Source: Mycolicibacterium alvei
Lineage (GTDB): Bacteria; Actinomycetota; Actinomycetes; Mycobacteriales; Mycobacteriaceae
Assembly: GCF_010727325.1 (NCBI RefSeq)
Contig: NZ_AP022566.1
Location: 124,001-188,000, forward strand
DNA: 64,000 nucleotides
Reading direction: 5' to 3'
A program made the position numbers and the translations under genes. This document shows, in pieces, positions 32,349 to 39,823 of the stretch; positions within the stretch are counted from its first letter, which is position 1, and the number at the start of each line of letters is the position of its first letter. Under the pieces are notes generated by a model. That model was not told the DNA's origin and ran no database searches. It saw only the letters and a list, made by a program, of their open reading frames with translations.

Positions 32349-32654
32349 ATGAGCGAATTGCCCAGCGCGGTAGTGCAGAACCCCGCGTGCGGGGTGTGTG
32401 GATGCGAAACCACCTTCGATGACGGATATTTCGTCTGCGAGGACTGCCAGCTCCGCTTCGACCAGCCCAACTTCGGCGCATCATTCCTCGATCCGACAGT
32501 CCAACCATGCGGAGCGCGGTGTGACAACGCATGGCACGGCGATCACAAAATCCAACCGGGCGCGGGCTACGACTGCGGCGCATGCAAGCTGCCGACCGGT
32601 CACACCTCGATTCTTCACTGGACGGGATGTCTCCCCCGCTCCATCGCGAGCTGA
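32349..32654 (+). CDS. cysteine-rich protein, 101 aa
   Basis: ATG 32349 is preceded by AGGAG at 7 bases. The sequence has ACGVCGCETTFDDGYFVCED (two CxxC knuckles, a typical zinc ribbon), then PCGARCDNAWHGDHK and YDCGACKLPTGH. Eleven cysteines in 101 residues point to two or three zinc sites. Similar zinc-ribbon proteins are frequent in actinobacteriophages. Function unknown. Confidence 0.75.
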   Translation: MSELPSAVVQNPACGVCGCETTFDDGYFVCEDCQLRFDQPNFGASFLDPTVQPCGARCDNAWHGDHKIQPGAGYDCGACKLPTGHTSILHWTGCLPRSIAS

Positions 32655-32796
32655 CCGAAGCGATCCGTGATGGGCGACGATGATGCCAAGGACGACGTGG
32701 AGCTGGATGAGTACGTGTGGAGCGAGCGGACGACATTCTCACCGTGGTCCACAAACGCAAAATTTATCGGCACAACCTACGGAGAACTGATCATAA

Positions 32797-32949
32797 ATGA
32801 GCACCATTCCAGAAGGTTTGAAAGACATCCTCATCGAAGCGATCGAAGAGGAACTGGAACTCGGCGGCGATGCAGGGTCCGTAGTGGCCTGCGTGGAGAA
32901 CACGCTCGCCGAAGAGCGCTACGACATCAGGCCGAGCGACCCGACATAA
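32797..32949 (+). CDS. small acidic protein, 50 aa
   Basis: The ATG at 32797 follows GGAGAAC by about 9 bases. The peptide (MSTIPEGLKDILIEAIEEEL, continuing with glycine and VVACVENTLAEERYDIRPSD) is a short acidic helix pair. It is overlooked by automatic length cut-offs but has gene-like codon use and sits in a tight series. The next gene starts 9 bases after its stop. Confidence 0.6.
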   Translation: MSTIPEGLKDILIEAIEEELELGGDAGSVVACVENTLAEERYDIRPSDPT

Positions 32950-32958
32950 GGAATTGTG

Positions 32959-33216
32959 ATGAGCGCCCACGAGCAGCACTGCAACGTCATTCACGGCGCC
33001 GGCACGCAATGCGAACATGTGCCACCCGATGACGATGACGACGACGTGGAGCCAGACGACCACGTGGGCTCGATCGGTGAACAGTTGCACGAGGCATACC
33101 AGGACGGCTGGGCCGCCGGATACACCGCCGGGATCGCCGCCGAGAAGGAACGCCGCAACAGTCGGGAGAGACGAAATCGCAAGCTACGCAAGCTCCGACC
33201 GCGCAGGCTGACGTAA
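32959..33216 (+). CDS. small protein with acidic centre and basic tail, 85 aa
   Basis: ATG 32959 has AAGGA 6 bases upstream. The protein begins with HEQHCNVIHGAGTQCEHVPP (Cys/His that could bind metal), then an acidic run DDDDDDVEPDD, a helix (EQLHEAYQDGWAAGYTAGIA) and an Arg/Lys-rich end. The composition suggests RNA or DNA contact through the tail. No family known to me. Confidence 0.65.
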   Translation: MSAHEQHCNVIHGAGTQCEHVPPDDDDDDVEPDDHVGSIGEQLHEAYQDGWAAGYTAGIAAEKERRNSRERRNRKLRKLRPRRLT

Positions 33217-33227
33217 GGAGATGGACG

Positions 33228-33365
33228 ATGCTCGATCAATGCCCTGATTGCGGGGTGGATCTAGAGGACCGCGGCACCGACGTTCACTGCTGGAAATGCG
33301 GCAGGGACGTGGCGAGCGGCCGACGACAGTCGTGGATATGCCGAACGATCCGAGGCGATTTCTGA
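33228..33365 (+). CDS. 45-aa zinc-ribbon mini-protein
   Basis: AAGGAG lies 7 bases before ATG 33228. The peptide MLDQCPDCGVDLEDRG then DVHCWKCGRDV contains two CxxC knuckles, the minimal zinc ribbon. It is too short for normal gene callers but the ribosome site and knuckles make it convincing. Confidence 0.65.
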   Translation: MLDQCPDCGVDLEDRGTDVHCWKCGRDVASGRRQSWICRTIRGDF

Positions 33366-33418
33366 CCGCGAAGACTTCATCGCGCGTCACCGCTGAACCT
33401 CACGGAAGGAACGGTGGC

Positions 33419-33565
33419 ATGGCAGACAACAACCCCCAATGCACCTGCCCGTACAACCACGCTGGCGACAATCCACACTGCCCGACACACGGAACGCAAG
33501 CGTGCCCCTGCGGTCGCTCAGGACTGCACCCGGGCACGCTCGAATGCCTCACGAAGCTGATGTAA
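33419..33565 (+). CDS. 48-aa cysteine-rich mini-protein
   Basis: ATG 33419 follows GGAAGGAACGG. The peptide has QCTCPYNHAGDNPHCPTHGT then ACPCGRSGLHPGTLEC: seven cysteines and three histidines in 48 residues, so it is probably a metal-bound knot. Longer open frame upstream has no ribosome site. Confidence 0.65.
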   Translation: MADNNPQCTCPYNHAGDNPHCPTHGTQACPCGRSGLHPGTLECLTKLM

Positions 33566-33574
33566 GGCGATGAG

Positions 33575-33742
33575 ATGAGCGTCGGTCTAGGGCGAGTAAC
33601 GCATGCGATGGTGGGCGCAGAGGTGATGCATAAGCCAACCGGCGCGCTGGTCACTATTGAGCGGGTGTCACCGCCGAGCGGTGTTTACGTCGACTTCGGA
33701 GAGGGCCCAGAGCTTCACGATGCCGAGGACTTCCGGCGCTGA
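33575..33742 (+). CDS. 55-aa beta-rich mini-protein
   Basis: The ATG at 33575 is 10 bases after the previous stop, with AAGGCGA as a modest ribosome site. MVGAEVMHKPTGALVTIERV then SGVYVDFGEGPELHDAEDFR fits a small SH3-like barrel, as does the 65-residue protein at 2952. Function unknown. Confidence 0.6.
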   Translation: MSVGLGRVTHAMVGAEVMHKPTGALVTIERVSPPSGVYVDFGEGPELHDAEDFRR

Positions 33743-33778
33743 TCCGCTGGAAATCCCGACCTGGCCCAGGAGGTGCAA

Positions 33779-33912
33779 ATGTACAACTGCAAGGCCGAGC
33801 TTTGCCCGATGTGGGTGGGGACGATTGCCTGTGTGAGGTGTTCGACCTCGATCCAGACAACCCGCCGCGCAATGGGACATTCACCGTCACCGTCGCCGAC
33901 ACCCTCCCGTAA
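33779..33912 (+). pseudogene. small gene with frameshift, homologous to 2807-2951
   Basis: ATG 33779 has a strong GGAGG 6 bases upstream. Frame 0 reads MYNCKAELCPMWVG and then departs from the conserved frame at a run of four G (about 33814-33817). Stepping back one base gives DDCLCEVFDLDPDNPPRNGT, then FTVTVADTLP and TAA at 33912. This second half is conserved in protein and in synonymous sites with the copy near 2825. Either a G was lost, or the ribosome slips at GGGG. Frame 0 itself stays open to 33985 with an unconvincing tail. Confidence 0.5.
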
Positions 33913-34003
33913 GGGATCCCGTTCCATGGCGCTGCAAATTCTTGGCTGGGTTTTACACCTGGGCGATCAACCTGGCTTGTCCTAGATGGAAGGGAGAAAA
34001 GCC

Positions 34004-34480
34004 ATGAGTAGAGACGCCATGCTGCCCTGCTTCAAGTGCGGCAAGACACTCATCAATGCTGACGAGGAATCGCAGAACCAGCCACGGGAGGGCACCGAGT
34101 TCCGCACCTACGGCCACTACGGCTCGACGTGTTGGGACAGCGTCGACGGAGAGGAACTGGTACTCAACGTCTGTGACGACTGTCTGCGGGAACACGCCGA
34201 ACGCGTGGCCCAGCACAAGCGGTTCCGGCCAGTTGTCACGACTGGCCGGCTGTTGGTTGGCAAGCACTGGGTCGAGCGCCCCCTGGTGCCCTACACCGGA
34301 CACCCCGACGACGGCGAGCTGATGATCGAACCCGAGGAGGTCGGTACCGAGATGCCCAACACAGAGTGGCCCGACAACGCCGCTGAGCTTCGTGAGTACG
34401 CCGTGAAACTGGCCGACGACCTGACAAATAGCACCGCGGACCGCCGCGCCACACCCAGTCGACCACAGGAAAGCCGATGA
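34004..34480 (+). CDS. hypothetical protein with zinc knuckles, 158 aa
   Basis: ATG 34004 follows GGAAGGGAG, better than ATG 33986. The N-terminal half has MLPCFKCGKTLINADEES, then GSTCWDSVDGEELVLNVCDD and C, i.e. two cysteine pairs in the style of phage-encoded zinc-ribbon proteins. The C-terminal half is acidic and helical (WPDNAAELREYAVKLADD). The stop overlaps the next start (ATGA). I have seen similar N-termini in mycobacteriophage genes, but no function is known. Confidence 0.75.
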   Translation: MSRDAMLPCFKCGKTLINADEESQNQPREGTEFRTYGHYGSTCWDSVDGEELVLNVCDDCLREHAERVAQHKRFRPVVTTGRLLVGKHWVERPLVPYTGHPDDGELMIEPEEVGTEMPNTEWPDNAAELREYAVKLADDLTNSTADRRATPSRPQESR

Positions 34481-35061
34481 CCATCAGCTATTGCTATGAC
34501 ACCGAATTCCTGGACGACGGCTCGACAATCGACCTGATCTCGATCGGCATCGTCTGCGAGGACGGCCGCGAGTACTACGCCGTCAACAGCGACATGCCCC
34601 GAGAACGAATCAGCCGCGACGACTGGCTATGCCAGAACGTCGTTCCGCACCTGCCCCTCGTCGACGGCAAGATCGAGCAGCTCGCGGGAAACAGAGGCTG
34701 CGTCTGGGCGCTCGACATGACGTCCCCCTTGGTCAAGCCGAAGCAATGGATAGCCGACGACGTTCGGGAATTCTTGCTGCCCGCTGCCAGCGATCACAAT
34801 CCCGAGCTGTGGGCCTACTTCGGCGCCTATGACCACGTGGTGCTCGCGCAGCTCTGGGGAAAGATGATCTCGCTGCCCGCCGGCATTCCGATGTACACCC
34901 ACGACCTTAAGCAGGAGATGGACCGGCTCGGCATCGCAAGCACCGCTGTCCCGCACAACCAGGACGCGCACGACGCGCTCGCTGACGCGCGGCGGAATTG
35001 GGCCATGCTGCGCGAGATCCGCCGCCCCCAGATCACAGATGGAACTGGGGCGTTGGCGTGA
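34477..35061 (+). CDS. 3'-5' exoribonuclease of the Rv2179c family, 194 aa
   Basis: The protein is similar along its length to the mycobacterial DEDD-type exoribonuclease Rv2179c: CYDTEFLDDGSTIDLISIGI (Asp8 and Glu10), GREYYAVNSD, ELWAYFGAYDHVVLAQLWG (third Asp) and NQDAHDALADARRNW (His and Asp of the last motif). All four acidic positions and the histidine are present, so it should be active with two metal ions. Family members trim 3' overhangs of RNA. The start overlaps the previous gene. Being in a mini-protein island, it is probably an additional plasmid or phage copy. Confidence 0.9.
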   Translation: MTISYCYDTEFLDDGSTIDLISIGIVCEDGREYYAVNSDMPRERISRDDWLCQNVVPHLPLVDGKIEQLAGNRGCVWALDMTSPLVKPKQWIADDVREFLLPAASDHNPELWAYFGAYDHVVLAQLWGKMISLPAGIPMYTHDLKQEMDRLGIASTAVPHNQDAHDALADARRNWAMLREIRRPQITDGTGALA

Positions 35062-35501
35062 CCACGCGGGAGTTTATGGATCGGGTGCGGCGAGAGATCG
35101 AAACTCATGCGCATGAGGGCTGGCAGCTTCAACAGAGCGTCCAGGGTGGTTGGTATTGCGCGGCGTGTGGTCAATCCGTCGGTGCCGACGGGCACTTCGA
35201 TGGTTCAACCGACGACAAACGCCTAGCCGCCCGGGGCTCTTGTCCCGACGCTGGCCAGGGCTGCGAATGCCGGCCAGGGCCAGTGCGGTGTCTGCATTGC
35301 GCCGTGCGAATCGTCATGGTTACCCCGCTGATCGGGATGCCGCGGTGGGAACACACGCTGCCGAGCGGTGATTCGTTTCTGCGCTGCCGTCGCTGGCCGT
35401 ACGCGGTTGCCGAGCCCGAACCGTGGACGCTGCAGTCAATGCCCGAGTGCCAGCTGGTAATCGTGGCGCCCACGTGCCATCCATCACAAGCCCAGGAGTG
35501 A
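35058..35501 (+). CDS. cysteine-rich hypothetical protein, 147 aa
   Basis: GTG 35058 overlaps the exoribonuclease stop. The protein has GGWYCAACGQSVGADGHFDG, then CPDAGQGCECRPGPVRCLHC and later FLRCRRWPY: several CxxC pairs that could hold two zinc ions. An N-terminal helix (EFMDRVRREIETHAHEGWQL) precedes them. Coupled at both ends. Function unknown. Confidence 0.7.
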   Translation: MTTREFMDRVRREIETHAHEGWQLQQSVQGGWYCAACGQSVGADGHFDGSTDDKRLAARGSCPDAGQGCECRPGPVRCLHCAVRIVMVTPLIGMPRWEHTLPSGDSFLRCRRWPYAVAEPEPWTLQSMPECQLVIVAPTCHPSQAQE

Positions 35502-35671
35502 CTGTGGACGACTGCTATGTGTGCGGTGACGGTGTGGTGAATGACGGCCGCGGGTGGCGACACAGCGACGATCGCGCGATCGATGTTGATGGTCAAACGG
35601 TCTTCACGAACTGCCAATGGGGAAAGCCGTTCGCCCCAAATTCAACACACCAACACGCCAGCTCGTCGTAA
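35498..35671 (+). CDS. 57-aa mini-protein
   Basis: GTG 35498 overlaps the preceding stop (GTGA). The peptide begins TVDDCYVCGDGVVNDGRGW, with one CxxC, then DDRAIDVDGQTVFTNCQWG. Overlap and cysteine knuckle support it; the longer frame upstream is a shadow of the previous gene. Confidence 0.55.
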   Translation: MTVDDCYVCGDGVVNDGRGWRHSDDRAIDVDGQTVFTNCQWGKPFAPNSTHQHASSS

Positions 35672-35680
35672 GGGAACACG

Positions 35681-36232
35681 ATGCGGTCAGTAGCGCAGAG
35701 GGATTCAGCCGATGCCGCTGCTGGCTGCCCAACTCCAGGCTGCGTCGACACGCGGTGTGTTTGGTGTGGCTCTGCGCGTTCGGAATGCACCGGAAACCGA
35801 TCCGGTCCGCCCAGATGCTGTCCCGACTGCCATCACCCCCAGCGCCTTCAACGTAAGCGTGTCAAAGGCTTTCATCTACCGGACTCATCGATAAGCATGG
35901 CGCGGCCAAGCCGGCACGGCAATCCATTCCGGGTCGTGGGGCTTTCCGTCGTGGGAATGAGCTGGCCCGAGGTGACCGAATGGGACCGCGCCGTAGTCGC
36001 CATGCCGGATGCCGAGGTGCTCTATACGTGCGCGCCAGATCGCTGTGCAGCTGTGGCGCACGCCGTGGCCCTGTATCGCCAATTGCTGAGGTTCCGTCAA
36101 AGCAACTGGTCCCCTGCGCGTTTCGACAGCTGGTTGCAACCGGTGCGACGCCGCGACCTTGCTTGCTACTGCGCGCTCGACCAGCCGTGCCATGCTGATG
36201 TGCTGCTTGAGATCGCGGGCGGCCTCAGCTGA
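35681..36232 (+). CDS. DUF4326 protein with N-terminal zinc-ribbon, 183 aa
   Basis: Residues 60-183 match DUF4326: RVKGFHLPDSSISMARPSRH, GNPF, a helical middle with AVALYRQLLRF, and RRRDLACYCALDQPCHADVL near the end. The family is common in phages and plasmids; its function is unknown. Residues 16-52 add GCPTPGCVDTRCVWCGSARS and CCPDCH, cysteine pairs not normally part of DUF4326, so this is a fusion. ATG 35681 has AGGGAAC upstream. Its end overlaps the convergent gene by 8 bases. Confidence 0.8.
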   Translation: MRSVAQRDSADAAAGCPTPGCVDTRCVWCGSARSECTGNRSGPPRCCPDCHHPQRLQRKRVKGFHLPDSSISMARPSRHGNPFRVVGLSVVGMSWPEVTEWDRAVVAMPDAEVLYTCAPDRCAAVAHAVALYRQLLRFRQSNWSPARFDSWLQPVRRRDLACYCALDQPCHADVLLEIAGGLS

Positions 36233-36923
36233 TTCTGCTTTCGATTTGACTGGCGGCGGCGCCGGCGACTGTGTCGGGCTCTGTGGTTGAGACAGCCACG
36301 ATAGTGCTTCCGTGCAACCGGTACTCGCTCGACTCGACGTGGCGGTTTGGCATGTCGACCTTGAGGTTCGGGTTGCGCCTGTAGGTGAGGGTCGTCGGTG
36401 TGATCGCGCCGACGGACAGCAGATAGGCCCGATCAGTCGCAGCACTGCACGCCCTGATGTTCTGGGCGGTCCGGGCGAAGACGGCGGCCGCGGCTTGAGG
36501 GCTGTCATAGTTGGCGACCACCTGGATGAGCCATCGCTGCCGCGGTGCGCCCATCGAGCCGGCCGCGTACCCGACCGGTGCCGGTTGGCCGCCGGCGAAG
36601 TCGATCGCGGCCACCCAGTTGCAGGGATCGCCGGCGCCGCCAGGGTAGTCGGCGGGGTCGCGGGGCGCGGTCTCCACCGGGTCTGGGCGATCGAACTGCA
36701 CGCCGTCGGGGTTGTGCTTTCGGATGGTGGCGTTGACCTCGTCGACTTTCAGCAGCGCCTTGCTCGGGTCGATCGGCGCCGGGTTGTCAGCCAGTTGCAC
36801 TGCGCGCTTCGCAGCTGGCTGGCCGGCGGTCGGCGGGGCGGTTGCGGCACTGCACACGACTACTCCCGCCAGCAGTGCCTGGGCGCAGGCGGCGGCGATC
36901 ACGGTGTGGCGGGATCGAGTCAC
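36225..36923 (-). CDS. secreted sensor-domain-like protein, 232 aa
   Basis: GTG 36923 follows GGGAG and lies two bases from the upstream stop, so I prefer it to ATG 36947. A signal segment (TVIAAACAQALLAGVVVCSA) is followed by a domain with PCNWVAAIDFAGG, YDSPQAAAAVFARTAQNIRA then C, the pattern of PknH-type extracellular sensor domains in mycobacteria with two conserved disulfides. It would act in the envelope, ligand unknown. It forms a pair with the gene upstream. Confidence 0.75.
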   Translation of the reverse strand: MTRSRHTVIAAACAQALLAGVVVCSAATAPPTAGQPAAKRAVQLADNPAPIDPSKALLKVDEVNATIRKHNPDGVQFDRPDPVETAPRDPADYPGGAGDPCNWVAAIDFAGGQPAPVGYAAGSMGAPRQRWLIQVVANYDSPQAAAAVFARTAQNIRACSAATDRAYLLSVGAITPTTLTYRRNPNLKVDMPNRHVESSEYRLHGSTIVAVSTTEPDTVAGAAASQIESRIS

Positions 36924-36925
36924 GC

Positions 36926-37690
36926 TCAGCACTCCCAGATCTTGCATAGTTGCGGGTTCATCGCTGAGAAGATCGCCGTGTCGTCGGGTGGTGGCGCGGC
37001 AGTGGGGCTGGCCGTCCACAGGCTCAGTTCGGTCACTGAGCTGCCGACCACAGCCAGATACAGGTGGGCGGTGAGCTTTTCGGCCGGGTTCTCGATAGAC
37101 GCGGCGAACTGCTTGCAGCCACCGCGCTCGATGCTGGGGCAATGGGAAGCGGCTGTGGTGACAGTCAACCGAGTGCCGGCGGCACTTGCGGCGCAGTGGG
37201 CGATGACGTTTTGGAGCTCTGTGAACAGTTGGTGGGCGGTTTGGCCCATAGTCCACGGATCGCCCGGGTAGTGCAGGATCTGTTGCTGGACCGACCACTG
37301 GTCGGCGCTGTTGTCGGCCCGGGCCCTGGCCACGTCGATGCCTTCAGCTCCGATGAGCCGTTTGGCCGGCGCGGTGATCTGGCAGAGGCCCTCGGCCCGG
37401 AACGCATTGTCTGTGGGCGGGCCAGCGATCGCGGCGAACGCGGGCCAGTGGTCGACGCCGCTGGCCGGCAGGCGATCCGGATCGATCCATGCCGCAGCCG
37501 GCACACTGGTCGTGGCCAACCGTATCGAGGTGAGCTCAGACACGGCGGGGATCGCCGCTGCTGTCGCAGTTCTCATCGCGGATGACGGCACTGCCGTCCA
37601 GGCGCAAGCCATCGCGAGCACTGCGAGGACCACGGCAGCAGCCACTGTCCGCCGGCGTGCTCCGCGATCGACCTTCACGGCATGGGTCAT
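36926..37690 (-). CDS. secreted sensor-domain-like protein, 254 aa
   Basis: ATG 37690 starts a basic N-terminus and hydrophobic stretch (TVAAAVVLAVLAMACAWTAV) ending near a signal cleavage site; the longer frame to 38335 is antisense to another gene. The external domain has cysteines in AEGLCQI, IAHCAASA, SHCPSIERGGCKQF and QLCKIWEC, i.e. three possible disulfides. The layout is like PknH sensor domains. It is co-transcribed with the next gene, two bases away. Confidence 0.75.
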   Translation of the reverse strand: MTHAVKVDRGARRRTVAAAVVLAVLAMACAWTAVPSSAMRTATAAAIPAVSELTSIRLATTSVPAAAWIDPDRLPASGVDHWPAFAAIAGPPTDNAFRAEGLCQITAPAKRLIGAEGIDVARARADNSADQWSVQQQILHYPGDPWTMGQTAHQLFTELQNVIAHCAASAAGTRLTVTTAASHCPSIERGGCKQFAASIENPAEKLTAHLYLAVVGSSVTELSLWTASPTAAPPPDDTAIFSAMNPQLCKIWEC

Positions 37691-37837
37691 ACCGATGATG
37701 CTAAGCCGCACCGACCGAGTGCCGGCGCAGCAGTCTGGCGGCCCGACAATGCTGGGTCTCACTGCGTGGTCCGCGCTGGAGCGCCAACGGGAAATTGGTG
37801 CATTTCCCGGCACGTGTGAGCCCTCAGAATGAGAGGC

Positions 37838-38362
37838 ATGAATCGGATCCTGCAGGCAGTTGGCGGCGCGCTCCTCATGGTTGCCGCGGCGCCGGCGCTT
37901 CCTGTCCATGCCGCACCGGCTGTTCCTGATTTCGAGTCTTATCCCGCGGTGTCGGCCGACGACTACACCGTGCGGCCGGGGCTGGCGTACTCGGTGCGCG
38001 GATTCCGCACTCCCAGTGGGTTGTACTGCACGTCGTCGATGCATCGCGCGATGTATGCGCTGGACTGCACGGGACCGTTGGTCGGCGCTCCTGACGGCGC
38101 AAACTGGGTGAGTCTGTACGAATCGGGCACCGTGGTGAGCCCGGTGAAGTTCAGCAGGAGTGAAAGACCACAGCCTGCAGGAGTCCCCGAGTTCGAGGGG
38201 ACGCCCATCAACCTGCTGCCCAAAAACACTGCCTATGCCTTCGACGACGCGATCTGCGTGTGGACCGACACCATCCAATTGGCGTGCCGGATGGGGTCGG
38301 GTGAACAGTTCAACGGTTTCGTCGCCACGGCGCACGCGATCACCACGTTCGGCAATCGGTGA
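37838..38362 (+). CDS. secreted protein, 174 aa
   Basis: ATG 37838 has GAGAGG just upstream; ATG 37829 is the alternative. The signal peptide (MNRILQAVGGALLMVAAAPA) ends at VHA-AP. The mature domain has cysteines GLYCTSSM, ALDCTGP, AICVWTDT and LACRMGSG, two probable disulfides. This T/PSGLYC pattern recalls small mycobacterial secreted domains that occur in many copies. It overlaps the next start (GTGA), so it leads an operon with the LemA gene. Confidence 0.75.
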   Translation: MNRILQAVGGALLMVAAAPALPVHAAPAVPDFESYPAVSADDYTVRPGLAYSVRGFRTPSGLYCTSSMHRAMYALDCTGPLVGAPDGANWVSLYESGTVVSPVKFSRSERPQPAGVPEFEGTPINLLPKNTAYAFDDAICVWTDTIQLACRMGSGEQFNGFVATAHAITTFGNR

Positions 38363-39207
38363 TCGCCGCAGCGTCTGGGGCCGACATGAGCGAGCCGAGC
38401 TTCCTGACGCCGCTGCCCTGGCGGTCGGTGATGCCAGCGCAGGGCTTGTTGAACTGGCTGAGCTCGGTGACGTTCATTGTGCTCGTGCTGGTGCAGATCC
38501 TGTACTGGCCGTTGATGTTTGGCTTGTTGGTTCCCAGTATCACCGTGGCGCTGGCCAGCCCTCTGCTTGCCTTCGTGCCCAGCGGCATCATCGTCAGCGC
38601 GCTGCGTCGACGGGAGAAGAAGCGCTGGGCACGCGCGCATGGTTTTGCGTTCCACGATCGGCCCGGCTGGCCTTTGCCGCAATATGATGTGGCGCCGTTC
38701 AACATTGGGCGCGCCCGGCGCCGGCGGATCGTGGATGCGATCACCGGGCAGGTGGGCGAATTTCCTGTGTGCCAGTTGCATTACCGGTGGTGGAACAACA
38801 ACAAGGTGCAGTTTTCGAGCCACTTCAGAAACGTCTTCACGCTGACGTTGCCGCACGCCCTGCCGCCACTTTCGATCGGCCCGACGATAAGCCCGGATGC
38901 TGGAAAGACGGTCCGGTTTGAGTCGATCGATTTCAATGAGGTGTGGTCGGTCGTGTGCCCGGACGCGCGCTTCGCCAAAGCGGTGATTACTCCGAGGACC
39001 ATGGATGGGCTTCTGGGTCTGGATCTACCGGTCACCGCGAATACCCGCATCGTCATTGCCGGCCACGATCTGGTGGCCATCAGTATGGGTGGCAGCCGCG
39101 GCAGTGACATCACTCGAGTGTTCTCGGCGCTTCAGATCATCGCCGAAGGAATTCCGGATTACGTGTGGGATGAGTTTGAGGTCGACCGGCAGGAGTCGCG
39201 CGGATGA
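38359..39207 (+). CDS. membrane protein, 282 aa
   Basis: The GTG 38359 overlaps the previous stop; ATG 38386 is an alternative. Two hydrophobic helices (LSSVTFIVLVLVQILYWPLM and VPSITVALASPLLAFVPSGI) are followed by a basic stretch (RRREKKRWARAHG) and a soluble domain of about 190 residues that must lie inside the cell. The order 'two helices then cytoplasmic domain' and the LemA neighbour resemble actinobacterial pairs in which a DUF3137-like or PH-like protein accompanies LemA. The soluble domain is not recognised with certainty. Confidence 0.75.
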   Translation: MIAAASGADMSEPSFLTPLPWRSVMPAQGLLNWLSSVTFIVLVLVQILYWPLMFGLLVPSITVALASPLLAFVPSGIIVSALRRREKKRWARAHGFAFHDRPGWPLPQYDVAPFNIGRARRRRIVDAITGQVGEFPVCQLHYRWWNNNKVQFSSHFRNVFTLTLPHALPPLSIGPTISPDAGKTVRFESIDFNEVWSVVCPDARFAKAVITPRTMDGLLGLDLPVTANTRIVIAGHDLVAISMGGSRGSDITRVFSALQIIAEGIPDYVWDEFEVDRQESRG

Positions 39208-39806
39208 GCTGGTGGGTGTGGTTGATCGTTGCGGTCGTGGTGATCACGGTGGTGAGTTGGCCGGTCGCCGCGCACAACCGGTTGGTGTCGATGCAGATCA
39301 CCGTGGTGGAGGCATGGCGCGGCATTGACGTTGAGCTGGAGCGGCGGTGGGAGTTGATTCCGAGTCTGGTGGAAGTCGCCCGCTCCTATGCACGTCATGA
39401 GGCTGATGTGCTGGCCCGTGTCGCTGGGGAGCGCAAACCGTCCCGGGTGGATGCGAACACGTCGAATGCGTTGCAGCAGCTGCACGATCGCGTGATCGCA
39501 GAACAGTCCGCGTCTGAGTCTGAGCTGAGCGTGGCGTTGAACCAGTTGTTGACTGTGGCTGAGGCCTATCCTCAGCTGCGTTCTGCCGAGCACTATCGGC
39601 GACTGATGGAGGCGCTTAGTGAGGCTGGTGACCGCGTCGCCGCCGCCCGGCGCCTCTACAACGGCAATGTCACACGGTTCAACGCCGCGCTGCGTAGCTT
39701 TCCGACCTCAGCCGTCGCAAGGTTCACGGGGATCGATGCTGCGGATTTTCTCGATGTTGCGCAGCCGGGCCATTCGGGTGTCCCGCCGGTGCGCGCGGGA
39801 GAATAG
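39204..39806 (+). CDS. LemA family protein, 200 aa
   Basis: After one membrane helix (WWVWLIVAVVVITVVSWPVA) comes NRLVSMQITVVEAWRGIDVE and LERRWELIPSLVEVARSYAR, the LemA core (usually 'YN-lv-----v--aw--ldv-l-rR-dLiPnLV--v--y--hE'), ending with LYNGNVTRFNAALRSFP. LemA proteins form helical bundles, inner-membrane anchored, with poorly known roles in the envelope. The start overlaps the upstream stop (ATGA). Confidence 0.88.
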   Translation: MSWWVWLIVAVVVITVVSWPVAAHNRLVSMQITVVEAWRGIDVELERRWELIPSLVEVARSYARHEADVLARVAGERKPSRVDANTSNALQQLHDRVIAEQSASESELSVALNQLLTVAEAYPQLRSAEHYRRLMEALSEAGDRVAAARRLYNGNVTRFNAALRSFPTSAVARFTGIDAADFLDVAQPGHSGVPPVRAGE

Positions 39807-39823
39807 TTGCGTCTGCTGAGAAG

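Noticed and set aside
32667..33032. 121-aa open frame overlapping the genes at 32797 and 32959
   Set aside because: The first 45 residues look protein-like, but from 32797 on it is an arginine-rich shadow of the better-supported small genes. It may be a truncated gene, but I cannot place its end.
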